From contig NC_135557.1 in NCBI RefSeq assembly GCF_964340395.1, positions 17,944,730 to 18,008,729 of the forward strand: 64,000 bases of DNA, in the 5' to 3' direction. Positions 1-14,105 of the stretch are shown in pieces; the first letter of the stretch is position 1; each line of letters opens with the position of its first letter. The stretch is from Glandiceps talaboti. Taxonomy: Eukaryota; Hemichordata; Enteropneusta; Spengelidae. The translations under genes were made by a program, and so were the position numbers. Under the pieces are notes generated by a model. That model ran no database searches, was not told the DNA's origin, and was given only the letters and a program-made list of their open reading frames with translations.

Positions 1-206
1 CCACATTGTGTCATTGGCCATTGGCTCATCAGTTGTTGCTCCAGCCAGGCAAACCACACCTGCCTGACAAATTGTACAATTCTGTCTATCTGGTTCATTG
101 CCATAGTAACCTGGTGGACAGATCTCACAGGTGCTTTCAAATGTATTTCTGTCTGATCCATCTTTTTCTCGATAGCCTAGGGGGCACTTTATTGGCCTCA
201 TAGAAC
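1..206 (-). CDS. Exon e87 (most 3' in window, cut by edge)
   Basis: Acceptor at 207-208; 5' phase 1. Reads GSMRPIKCPLGYREKDGS, then a CEICPPGYYG motif and CTICQAGVVCLAG. It resembles the looser GCC2/GCC3-type modules of e1-e3 rather than the canonical array. No stop codon before the edge. Confidence 0.8.
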
Positions 207-3105
207 CTAGGAAAGATAACAATACATGTAATAATTAGCTCTAGTAATAAAAATTCACAACTGTCTATTTTTTTATCTATGAAGTATATTTACAAGCTAA
301 AGGTTTCCCCATGTCCCTTATCAACATTAGTTTAGTTACACCATTGACCAGTAAAACAGTGATTGACAGATCAATACATACCTGAGGAGTATTTTTTAAG
401 CAAGAACCCTCTAGGTCACTTAATACCAACATCAGTTGTTACATTGTCAACCAGTAAAGCAAAAGTGTTTGACAATTCATACATACCTAGCGGAATATTT
501 TACAAAGGACCATTTAAGTCATTTACCAACATTAGAAGTATTAAACCAGTCAACATTCATTGATTGGCACATCAAATGAATGCTTAACTTAGGTGAAATA
601 TTTTAAAACTAGCATTCTGGGCATCTTACCAAGATTGGAAGTGTTACATTATTAACCAGTAACGCAACAGTGATTGACAAATCACTATATACCTAGGGGT
701 ACATTTTACAAATGACCCTCTAAGTCACTTACTAATATTAGTTGTGTTACAATATTCACCAGTACATTATGACAAGCTGGACAGAGCTGGAAGTATATTT
801 TCCAAGGACCCTTTAAGTGTCTTACCAACACTCTAAGCGTCACACCAATTTAATTACCAGTTACGTTACAGTGATTTACAAATCAATACGTACCTAGTGG
901 TATATTTTATAGACACTGTCTAAATCACTTACCAACATTTTGAGAGTTATACCATTCACCTGTAAAGCAGCAGCAATTGACAAATCAATGCAAACCTAGG
1001 AGGTATATGCAGTGTAGGACCTCTAGGTAACTTACCAATATTACATATAGTTGTGTTATACCATTCACCAACAGCAGCAAAGCAGTAGAGATTGATGAAT
1101 AAATAAAATCCTAGGGAGCATATGTTACAAATGACCCTTTAAGTCACTTACCAACATTAGAAGTGTTACATCATTCATCAGCAATACAGCATGATTGACA
1201 AATCAATACATACCTGGGGGTATGTTTTACGGGACCACTAGGGCACTTGCAAATGATACAACTGTTACACAATTCAACTATATAGCAACATGATTGATAA
1301 CCAAATGTATACCTGGGGTTTCATTTTACAAAGGACTCTCTACGTCACTTATCAATAATAGAACCTTTACAGTATTCACCAGTAAATCAAAAGTGGTTGA
1401 CAAATCATACATGCCTATGGGGTACATATCACAAGGAACCCTCTAAGTCACTTACCAACATTAGTTGTGTTACACCATTCACCTGTGCAGTAATGACCAG
1501 CTGGACAGGGTTGGGGGTAACTGGAATTGACTGGACAGTAGAAGCCACCAGGACATGGTTCCTGAGTCATTGATCTGTTACAGAAATAGCCTGTAAATGG
1601 AAAGATAAAAGAGATTAATTTACAGCAGGTTAAGTGGTTGGGATCTGCAGGTTATGAAGGTTTATTAAGGCTTTGACTTTTCCTTCTTGGTGTCATTTCT
1701 TGACACAACTGAAATGAAGACATATTTTACTATATTCATAAATTACATTGAATATGTATTTATATATGTATTTCTTCAATCACACAGGTGCACAGTTTGT
1801 GAAATGTCAAAGTATAAATTTGCATATTATCAATCCAATTTATAACAGGTGAATTGTCAATCACATGTAAATCTGCATAATATCAACTCGAACTTTGAAT
1901 ATTATCCTACCACTTTTGCAATTTGTACATCGTCAATTAAAATGTAAAATATGAATATGATTATCATGTTTATGTTCATATCATCCATCAAATCCTTAAT
2001 TTGTAAATTGTCACTCAAAATGTAAATTTCCACAATATCATTTTCAATTTGTAATTTGTAAATTTGCGTATTTCTGATGAAATTTTCAATTTGCATATTC
2101 TAAATTTTCATTTTGCATATTGTAAATTTTCATATTTCTGATGAAACTTTCAATTTGCATATTTTGAATTTGCATATTTTGAATTTGCATATTGTAAATT
2201 TGCATATTTCTGATGAAACTTTCAATTTGCATTTTGTAAATTTTCATATTTCTGATGAAATTTTCAATTGTATGTTGTCAATGATCATGTAGATTTACAT
2301 ATTATGTATAACTTTTTAATTAATTTGCATATTGTCATTCAAAGTGTAAATGTTTGCACATTTTTTTTACTACAATATTAGGCTACTGGTCCTTTGTGTG
2401 TTATGTTACCTGGTTGACAGTCTCTCTGTTCCCATGAACCTTCCGGACAGAACTGTCCTTCCAAACACTCAGTTCCTACTACGTTAGATGTGTCATTAGG
2501 ACAGTAGTAACCAGCTGGACACTGCCAACATTCTACTACAGCTGTAAAATGTAATAAAACATGACTTGACTACATTAGATGTATCATTAGGACAATAGTA
2601 ACCAGCTAGACACTGTCAGCATTCTACTACACCTGTAAAATGTAATAAACCATGACTTGACTACATTAGATGTATCATTAGGACAATAGTAACCAGCTAG
2701 ACACTGTCAGCATTCTACTACACCTGTAAAATGTAATAAACCATGACCTGTAAAGTACACATCACCCTCCTGTGGGTGACCCTTTTTTATTTACTTTTCT
2801 CAACATCATCACATTAAAAATGAAGGGTCGATCAGTCATTTAAAAATAACAATATAGTAAATATGTGTGTACTAGACAAGTTTTATGATATCTTCATCTT
2901 AATTGCAGCCAAATTGTTTGTAGGTTGCTTGATTACATTAGAGCAACCAGATACTAGGTTTATAATGGAGGTAATTGAAAGAAATTAACTTTGACACATG
3001 ATTAAGACCAGCACTGATGTTGGTTTCATAATGGAGGAACAAACCTGTAGGTCTTACATGTGATATGAACACTATAGCTGGATTGCTTTACTTTGGTGTT
3101 CTGGA

Positions 3106-3157
<52 letters not shown>

Positions 3158-5468
3158 ACATGCGAGTTTAAGAAGTCTTACCTCCTGCCTCCTGAGTATC
3201 TCTGTATGTACCAGCTGGACAGGGTAGTGGTTCTATAGTAGCCTCTGGACAGTAGTGAGCCACAGGACATGGACTTATACTGTAGTCAGCCATAGCTAAA
3301 ATTACAATAAAAATGTAGAATTAATGTCTTTTATTTTGCTTCACCTAGCTTGCAAATGAAACACCGTTTTAGCTGACTGATAAGGTAAACACATAAGTAC
3401 TTTTTCATGACACAAACACAAAACTATCTCTCTTTATTTTCTTCCTGCTCATTTCTAGTGCTACCCCTCTACTCCCCATTCCATTCCCAGACTTTCCCAG
3501 TATCCCTTCCTATATCACTTACCAATCATATTACACCAGATCCCCTGCCCTCCTCCCTACCCTACCCTACCCCTAACTTTCCCATTATCCCTCCTTATAC
3601 CACTTACCTGTCATATTACACCAGAATCCAGCTGGACAAGGTAGACAGGTTGTGCTGTTTGTAGCTCCAATAGTGTTTGAGTATGTTTGGAGAGGACATG
3701 GTTTTGTGACGTTATTACCAAATTCACAATAGTAACCTGTGAAACAAAATAACAATTGGATTTGTCACATGGTGAGATATTAATAAATACATTGTTATGT
3801 GATAACCAGTGTCATTGCTGCTGCCACTGTTGCCACTATCACTATCACCATCACCCCCATCATGATCACCATCACCATCACCATCACCATCACCACCACC
3901 ACCACCACCACCATCACCACCACCACCACCACCACCACCACCATCACCATCACCACAACCATCAACATCACCACCACCACCACCACCACCACCACCACAA
4001 CCATCACCGGTACCATCACCAACACCACCACCACCATCATCATCACCACCACTGCTATAACTAAATTCTTGCCTAAAACAACAAAAACTTTTTTCCTTAC
4101 AGGATGATCTCAGCAATATCGTTATTGTTGACCTTTCTACCCACCTTGAGTACACAACTCTGGAATTACTGCATCTTCTGGACATATGTATCCAGCAGGA
4201 CAGTCATCACATTCAGCATCTGAAGCTGCTCCTCGGTAGTCAATCACCTTACCTGGCTCACATTTTGATACACTGGTTGCACCTAACAAATAAATCAAAA
4301 TTTAGTTTATGGGTAGGGATAAATTTTTCCAGAAATTCAAAGTTCTTAAAATCTCTCTACACTACGCCAAATGAAAACATATTTGTAGTTGTTTTGGAGG
4401 AAATAAAAAGAAATTTGAGGCCAGAGTTTACAATTTTATTTCAAAGAAATCATCAATCTTGTATCTTCCAACAGAGTTCACACAGTATTCAGTGACGGTA
4501 TTGAATTCTAAAATATCTTAATTTTGATATCATTTCAACCTTTACACTGTACTTCAAACATTTCTATCACAAACAAGTTTTTTTGGTCTTGATTTTAACT
4601 GTGTCTTCTCGAAAAAACAGCAAAAGTTTAAGACATATATTCCCAAGTACATACTGTGATCATATTGGTGCATATCCTACCTCACAGAGACTCCGTTTAT
4701 GAACGAAAACAAAGCATTTTGAAAATATATACATTTTGCATCATTTTCAAATTGTTTTTTATGCATAATTTTGGTGTCTCCATGTGTATGCTATGGCAAA
4801 TGCAAAGTTTTGCATTTCCACTTGAAAGTGTCATAAGTGCCATACTCTACTTGTCTTTGACATACCTTCCAAGCAGTAATATCCAAATGGACATAATTCG
4901 CCTTTAGATGGTTCAGAGCCATCTGGTATTGGTGTGTCACTTCCACTGTAACACAAATACCCTGCATTACAGGGTCCAGCTATCTCACCACCAAGGCAGA
5001 ATTTACCTACAAAAGTAAAAAAAAAAACACTATTAGTAAATTTATCATATATGTGTCAGTATATATATGACAATAAAACACATATCATATCATATCATAT
5101 CATTGTAAGCATAATTTTCATGTAAAAAAATTCTGTAAAACACTTTCATCTTTTCAAAAATCAAAAATCAAAAATTTTCAATTCATGTAAGAAAAGTTGT
5201 AAAAACAGATCATATTTTAAAATATGTAGAGCGTGGATGATTAAAACTGGCTAGAACCAGTTACAACAGGTTATAACCAGTTTCAACAAGTGATAATTAT
5301 CCATGAATGATTCGAATAGCATGTCTTAGAAATGGTGTATTATGGCTGGGTGGATAGAGAGACAGATGGACAGATGCACAAAGCCCATTGTATATGTAAC
5401 AGTCTCAATTTTGAGAGACTAAATAACAAACAAATAACACACACAAATGCACGCACACACAGTTAGAC

Positions 5469-5503
<35 letters not shown>

Positions 5504-8500
5504 TACATACATACATACAGACAGACATAGTGATACACACACAAGCCACACATACACAAGCTCACCCACACACATTAAATACTCATGTACACAGCTGCAT
5601 ATACACATAAACACCTATGAACAGACAAATGTACAACACAGTACACACACACACCCGCATACAGACAGAGAAACATGCAAGTATACATCCTCACCAGCTT
5701 CACACGGTTTGCAGTCACCAGCATCTTGTTTGCTAACCCAATCATCTGGAGTATAAGTACCATTAGGACACAGTGTTGGTGCAATGGATCCTTCTGGACA
5801 GTATGAATAGGCTGGACATGGGAAGGGGACACTTGTATTAGACATACAATATGTACCAGCTGGGCATGGCTCACAGTCAATCATACGTATACTGGGTTGG
5901 TATGTACCTAGAACAGAAGAAAGATACATTTTTACAAAGAATTTTACACAATAGTTTCTTCTATCTAAATATATAAACATGGAAATTTTCACTAAAGGCC
6001 TACTTTTGCTGGAAAACAAAAACACAAAATAAAGTAGTCACCGTGACTAAACTGCCTTCTTGTACATTTCACAAAATATACCAGTCTGGTAATTAGTAAA
6101 AATTAGTCTTTGAGAACTAGCTGTAGACTGTTAAATTGCAAAATATTCAAGTAGCGAAAATATCTAGATTTACAGTACCTGGATCACAGCCATATGGAAG
6201 ACCAGTATTAGGAGGGCAGTAATATCCAACAGGACAGGGATAGTCAGATGGATTTGGGACGTCGATCTCAGCATCATCTGGGCAGTAAAATCCTTCCTTG
6301 CACGGGCCACTCGGTGAATCTAAACCAGTGCTATTACAGTAGAAACCAGCAAGACATGCCCTGCAATCAGCAAGTGAAGCACCCCCAACGTCTGAATTCA
6401 TGGTGCCACGTGGACATGCCGTTGCATTTGATGTTCCTATGACAATGATAATGGAATTTCTGTTACCAACAATTACAGTGGTTTTTTTTAGAAATGATTG
6501 GGGACAAATTAACAGGGGAGGGTATAAACCTGGTAACATTTATAAAGATTGCAATATCTTGACACATGGCAATTGAAAGTATTTTTATTATTACTATAAC
6601 TGTTTGGGTAAACATTGTGATCGCACTGGGGAAACTAAAATAAAGTTTTCAAACTTTAATACACACTTTATAACACAGTAATAAACATGTTTGTAAAATT
6701 ACTCAATGACTTACTTTTAAAACTATTACAATACAAAAATGCTTTTAAGAAAGGAAAGAGGAGTGAAAGTACTTTAAAGCATTATTTACTCATTAATTAG
6801 AAGACTAAGCTCAAAACTATATGGTACTATTTATGTGAAAATGCTTAAATTAGCAGTATCAATAATTATCAGTATCCTGACCATTTCTACTACTTTGCGC
6901 AATTTATATTTTAATCTTGGTTATGAAATCTTTTATGAATGACAGATTCATGAAAGATGATTTACAAATGTCACAAACATTTCAAAAAGGTCACAGAGGT
7001 ACAAACTAATCAATTTTTAATCATAAACTACAAAAACTGAGAAAGATTATTTACCAATGTCACAATAATGTCCAGTTGGACAGGGTCCATTGACGCCATC
7101 ATCCCCTGGTTGGTCTACTGATGCTCCTCCACCACATACATATCCTGCCATACACAGTCCAGTAGGCCATGTAAGTCCAGGTAGCTCACAGTACATACCA
7201 GGTAAACAAGCCTGACAATCATTGGCTGTATCAAGACCTGTCAAGTTATTGAATGTACCTGCAAGAAAAAAGGTATTTAATGTATTAATTACATGCTCCA
7301 AGTCAAGGCCATTACAGTAAGATTGTTCCTTCTCTGCCCTGTTCCGAAGTCGAGTTTTGAACTTGGGAAGTGCTATGGACATTCTAAACCTCAAGAGGTG
7401 ATTGGATACATTATGATGTTTCATTTTGTTTATGTGAGAAACTAGTCAGAAATATAAATTCTTTTGTCTACAAATAAGTCATCATATCTCACCTGGTTGA
7501 CATGGTTCACCGTCATCGGTCGTGTTAACAGGACAGTAGAATCCAGATGGACATGGCACTGTTATATTCATTCCCTTATTTGGACACGTTGTTCCGGAAG
7601 GACAGATATCACACTCTCCCATGCCAATGCTAGGTGCATAGCTTCCTTTATCACATGGAATTTCAATGCTTGTACCATTTGGACAGTAGTGTCCCTCAGG
7701 ACAAATGTAACCCATCAAGGGGTCTGTTGGGTTTGGAATGCTGGAACCACCTGTACACACAAAGCCTGCATAGCATGGCATTGTATCACCTGCAAAGATA
7801 TGGATGAGAGATTACATTAAGTTTTGAAGAGTGGCCAAATCATAAAAGTTGGATGCACAGCAGGAAGGATGGTTAAAATACAGGGAAACTCTGTACTGAC
7901 AAATCCTGACAGTCAAGGTAATAAACCCACATTGGAAGTCATTACTCTCCTTTCAAAAAATTTAATTCATTTTACATAAACGTTATCAACATTATCAATG
8001 ACTACTTAAAACTGTAAAACAATCACGGAATTGATGATAAACATACCTGTTTGAGAGCTTTCTGGTGTACAGTATCGACCTGGTGGACAAGCTTTGCAGT
8101 CAGTAATATTCATATTACCCTCACCACTAGAGATTGAACCTGATGGACAGGGTGTTGGTATATAACTACCTTCTGGGCAATAATTACCAACAGGGCAAAT
8201 AGTTGCTGATGGTGTGGGCGTATCTGTACCTTCCTCACAATAGTAACTGTATTCAAAGAAAGTCAATTGTCATTTGGAAAAAATACAGATTGAACAAAAA
8301 ACCAGGTATAATTTACATTATATTCGCACAGCCAACACTTGTGGCACTTTTGACTACTATACTCATCTTTGACTTGAAGTGATACAGCCTTTATGTGTCA
8401 TTTATTTTGTGCAATCGTAATCACGACAGTGCTTCTCCAGAATAAAAAGTAATGAAAATGCCTTCCATTAGCATTTCTTTTAAATTTTTAAAAACACTTC

Positions 8501-9150
8501 AATCAAAAATAGCTGCATAAGTGACTCCTCTAATCATTGTATGAAGAAATATTACAAAGCAGGTAGTATATTTAAACCTACTCTGTATGTAAATAGGGGT
8601 CGGATTAAGATGACACTCATTATGCTATATGACTTTTACCATGTAACAAACTCACAGAGCTCATAGAGTGCCTATGAAACTGCAATTTTAGAGAGAGTAT
8701 TAGTACTATAACATATTCTTTATCTCCTCATGTTGGATGTCAGTATTATAATGAATATACAGGAAAGAAATCTGTCACTGCATTTTTGAAATTAGTTACA
8801 TTTTGATGACTGTACTTGTGAAATTTTGGCATGATGCATGTTGGAAGTGTCTAGATATAGATTCGGGATTGAAAATTAGACCTTTAAGTTTAAGAAATAC
8901 ATACCCAGGATAACAGTAACCCTCAGGTTCTGACAAACCAGGTGAGAAACAGTAGTATTTAGGTAAACAGGACAAACACTCAGTATCAGATTCTGCATTA
9001 GTAGTATTCAGGAATGTTCCACTTGGGCAAGGGAATTCATTAGCTCTAGTGGTGCCTGCTGGACAGTAATACCCTTCTGGACAGGATGCATTAAAAAGGC
9101 CTGTCACCGGGGCTAGAGTATTGTCACAGAAATAACCTGAAATATACAAT

Positions 9151-9191
<41 letters not shown>

Positions 9192-12100
9192 GAGAATTTG
9201 TATAGTGTCAAAATCCAATATGACAATGTTTTATTGTGCTGAAAAGGACTAATAGTAGATCATTGCAAATGGTAGGAAAGCTCTGGCAAACAGATGTGTC
9301 TTGTTAATGATAGCCTTCTTGATTTTATCCACAGTGGGTGATGAACGAATTTCAAGTATATACTATTTCATAAGAGGGATGCTGCTCATGATAATGAGAG
9401 CTCAACATATAACTTTGCATTGCAATGGGTACATGAAGTAGACTTTTGTTATTTGAGCGAAGTGAATGAGTTGCGGGTTTACAGTTCATCAAGTCAGTGA
9501 TGTAACCTGGCAACACAATAGTAGATTTAGTAATTCTCGGTACCTGAAATAGAATAGTATTGCCAAAGTGCATCATAAAAATATGAACATTCAATTTCAT
9601 GGTCGACACCATAACTTCTGCTCAACACACTTTGAATACATTACTATAGGCACATGTGAGAATAAGTCGACCTTCTTGTTCTATTATGTCCCTTCAGTAG
9701 GAGTTTAAATGTTATTGCAGGTACCAAGAAATCATTGTGATTTCTCTTTATCATCTTACTCTGCTGAGCAAGATGATGCTAATATAGTATACATCAAAGA
9801 AATAAACTGTTTTAAATTTTACTGTTACCTTGCTAGGTAAAGATCAAAACATTTTATTTTGAGATCGAGGGGGAAAAATGTGGCTCAGAGAAAGAAAAGA
9901 TAGTGTAAGCATATACCGGTACATACCTGCTAAGCATTCTTTACATGTTGAGTTACCCATTTCATTTTGGTAGTACCCATTATCACATCTTGTTGGTGTA
10001 ATTGATCCAACTGTACATTTATGACCTTTAGGACAGAGGTAGTCACCAGGTGTGGGTGTCACTTGTCCAGGTGGGCAGTAGTAACCTGTGGAAGCAATCA
10101 GTTTGAAGTTAGAATACAATGTCAAGGATTGTTGGTGGCTTTGTGGTTTGCCCCTATGCCTCTTGCCACTGCAGTCTAGGTTCGAACCTGCCCAGCAATG
10201 GCAGGGTTTGATGAAATTTCAACCATAACAAGATTGATATATAAGAAGCGTAATGCTAACTTTAATCCTGCGAATCAATGCTGGTTTCCTCCTATTTCAA
10301 CACTAAGGCACCAGAGCATTACCCAGGGGTGATCATTCAACAAATTTCCAAATTTATTTGGACTTATAAAAATCATTACAAATGTCTTTATTATTTTTGG
10401 GAATCTTTAAATCATACCACACTTAAGTTTTGTTGCTGTACAATCATTTTGATGTTCCAATGACCTTGAATAGCCTAGTCATAATGGATATTTCTAAATG
10501 TATATCAGACCATGACTAATGAAAACATCGTGGATAGCTGACTTTTTATTCAAAAATGTAGTGTTTGCCATAGTTCAATTGAAGTAAGTACTCTTATTAC
10601 CTGCATCACACTGGCCTGTGACAGCATCTGCTCCTACTTCATTGCAGTAATTACCACCATCACATGGAATACAGTCATCAAATTCATCTTTGTTCTTTGT
10701 CGGGTTGTACGTTCCATTACTACATGCAGTTGGTAGATCACTGCCAAGTGGACAGTAGTTACCCACAGGGCAATCAACCTCATCTGCTTCATCAGAACCT
10801 GATAGCAAGAATACGAAGATAGAGCACTCTTTAGTGAAAACATGCCAGGAACAAACAGTTGAGAGAGCATGGATGACTTTGCAGAGTGTGATAAGGTGAC
10901 CAATCAAAGGCTGATGAATCATCTCCATTATAAGAAATTACCATAAGATTTGAATACACTCACATAATTTGCATATTGAGTAAACACTACCTGTCTTGAA
11001 ATGTTCACTTGTTATGAGCTTGTCAGACATTAATTTCCACTGCTAGGTGTCATCACCTAAATTCTTTCCATTATTCATAAAACGGTTCTTTGTATCTCAA
11101 AATTATTTATGAGTAAGCCTATTAAAGGTCCACATGAGTTCAGTATTGCAAATGGAAATCTTTGTTTTGATTTTCAATGCATGACTTCAACCTTACTTTA
11201 AGCTGTTTTAAAATTTTGCTAAGCCTTATTTTTCTACTTTTCCTTCTAGCCCCTCCTACCACAACCTCCCAATTTCTACCACCATCATGCCCAGACCAAA
11301 ACACCACCTAAATCCTTATCCAACCCCATCATCACCAACAATACACCACTACCATCCAAACATTTCTACTATCCCCACCACCCCACCCTATCCTAGCCAA
11401 CATAACATAACCCCACATCATCCAAACTCCAACAATAACACCACCACCACCATTCCCTCATCCCACGACCAACACAATAACCACCATCAACATCCATGAC
11501 AACAACACCCCTGCCAACACAAATCATCACTATACCCCATAAAACAAACACCCCTTTCCTTACCTTCTGGGCAGTAGTAACCTGGATCACACTCAGCTGT
11601 TGGTGAAGCCAATCCATTGGATCCACAGTAAGAACCAGCTGTACATGGTACTTCAGCTGGTGATGCTTGCGGACAATAATTACCAGTAGTACATTCATCT
11701 CCTTTAGCTGATGGCTGTCATATGGAAATGAGAAACAGTTAGCATCTGTTTTGTACATAGCTTTCAACAGTGAAAGAATTTTCCTAATTTCTTCCTCAGA
11801 GATGAACTGAAATGTACCATGCAAAATATGCCTTTAATACAGAATGAACTTTAAGAAAGTTGTATATGTCTCAAATTTGTTTCCAGATTTTCACTTCAGT
11901 TTGTTTTTCAACATTTGAAAGTTTTTCTCTATGTTTAACAAATTGTTCCAAAGTGTATTTATCTTCTCTTATACTTACTGGATTATCAAATGCACCACCA
12001 GAACAATAGTAGCCTTCATCACAGGGTCCAGTAGGAGCTGAGTTATTGAAGCCTTCACAGTAGTATCCAGGTGTACATGGTTCACATGCACTGTCATTCT

Positions 12101-14069
12101 TCTGACCTGTGTAACTATTATACGTTCCAGGTGGACACGGATACGCAAATGGGTCAGGTGTATTTTGAGGACAATAAAATCCAGGCGGGCATTCATTGGG
12201 GACATAATCTGTGGTGTTGGAATAACAGTAGTAGCCTTCTGGGCAGTCTTTACAACTGGCTTGATTTTCTAAGTTATTATAAGAACCTGGTAAACATCCT
12301 AGTGGATAGGGAGTACTGCCAGGACAGTAGTGACCAATTGGACATATATGTCCGATTATTGGATGGATGGTATTGGTTGGACACTGGTCTTCGTTAACCA
12401 TGGTTGGATTAGGTTTATCGGCACCGGACACACAATACCAACCTGGCCAACAGTTGCCTGATGGTTCAGTTAGGTTCACTCCTTGGCAGTACTGGCCTCC
12501 ATCACATGGAGTACAGTCTTCTTCTTTAGCTAGTTTGGTAGCTGCTCCGTATGTACCAGCTGGACAAGACTGCCAGTCAAGTCCAGTACCATTTGGACAG
12601 AAGAATCCCAGAGGACATGGTGTGTAACTACTTGATGCATCTCCCTCTACCACTAATTCAGGAATACAGTAGTAACCTACATAATCAAGGAAAATATATG
12701 TGAATTGTGAAACACCACAACAATAATTCTGTGTGCAAAATCATGAAAAACATTTTCAATGAAAAACCCTTCTTGCCCTTGTCTGTCTTGTTAGGATATT
12801 AGTCATTTAGTAAGACCCAGATGTGCACTTGAAAGGTTACAAAACAAAGCCAAGTATAATTATAGTACCTCTGGTGCACAATCACAGGCAAGCCCTTGAC
12901 AGCATCTTTACAACTATGCAACCTGTGGTTACTTTTAAAGTTAGCAGAATTGTGGAAGATCTCCTGGACCCCTCCTGACTTACAAAACCTTTTTGTATGG
13001 TGTAGAGTACATGAAAGCTGAAACTACTGGTTTCCCCACTTACCTTCTGTACATGGTGTACACTCAGCAGCACCCTCATAGTTGACATAGGTGCCTGGCA
13101 GACAGTCTAATGGTTGTGCTGACCCTTGAGGGCAGTGTTTACCAGCTGGACAGATGATATATGTTGCAATGTCAGCACTTCCTGGACAATAGTAACCTGG
13201 AGATAATGAGACAGATAACAAGAAGGACAACATGGTGAGTTCACAATGACTTTAAGCATAGTATAGTATTAGGAATATAAAATAGCTGGTGTTAAACAAT
13301 AAAGTGTGCAACCTTAAAAACCTGGTCTTGTAAACACTCAAGGCCTACTGTTCTCAAACCTTCATAAATACTGTTAAAGAAAACTGACAGTACTTGCATT
13401 GAAAACATAATATTCAAAATTTCATTATCAGTAAAGTTACCCTACAGACAAGTACTAAGTAACACAATCCAACTGGTTCCCTGATAATACAGTAGTGCTT
13501 TTCTATACTTACAACTATATATACCAGGGCATGGAATTGTTTTGTTTGAATCCTTACCTGGATCACATTCAGCTGTTGGTTTAGTATTTGCCAGTCCTTC
13601 ACAGTAGTATCCTGGACTACAACTTAGACATTGTCCAACTGTTGCTAGTCCTGTATCGTTGGAGAATGTGCCATTGGGACATGGGGCAGGGTCAACGGTT
13701 GTCCATCCACAGTAGTAGCCTTCAGGGCAGATGACATTAGCTGGTCTGGTAGATCCTTCTTGACAGTAATACCCTGGTATACATGGCCCACTCACTTGAG
13801 TCAGAGCTGAGATAATATAATCAGTTGTAATTTATGTTAATGTCTTGTACAATATGTGAATAATTCTATTCATTTGCAATAGATCAATCATATTATCCTA
13901 TTGTTGGTATATAATGTATGGTCAGAGTTCTCGTTTGCACCAAATGGTGAGCAAATGATGCTGGTTTGTTTGATAAAGATGATATAAAAAAATATTTCTA
14001 CTGTTTAGTCTGTTTGATTCTGTCTATCTCTCTCTCTCTTTCTTTCAATTGTCAATTCCATTGTCTGTA

Positions 14070-14105
<36 letters not shown>

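Noticed and set aside
207-1455. CRISPR-like array of regularly spaced repeats
   Set aside because: Units are 100+ bp, diverged throughout, without conserved direct repeats and unique spacers, and sit in an animal intron.
3756-4185. Long His-, Thr- and Gly-rich open frames on both strands
   Set aside because: They are translations of the (CAC/CAT)n tract inside an intron; no codon structure or splice context.
9352-9612. 86-codon minus-strand open frame as a possible exon
   Set aside because: Lacks the cysteine pattern, and including it would need splice sites and phases not seen. e74 and e75 join perfectly without it (CKECLAG + YFCDN).
10133-10215. Functional tRNA gene
   Set aside because: A B-box-like word is present but no four-arm fold or anticodon loop can be drawn; listed only as a possible SINE relic.
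11393-11824. 143-codon open frame overlapping e72
   Set aside because: Shifted frame of e72 plus the C/A-rich intron tract.
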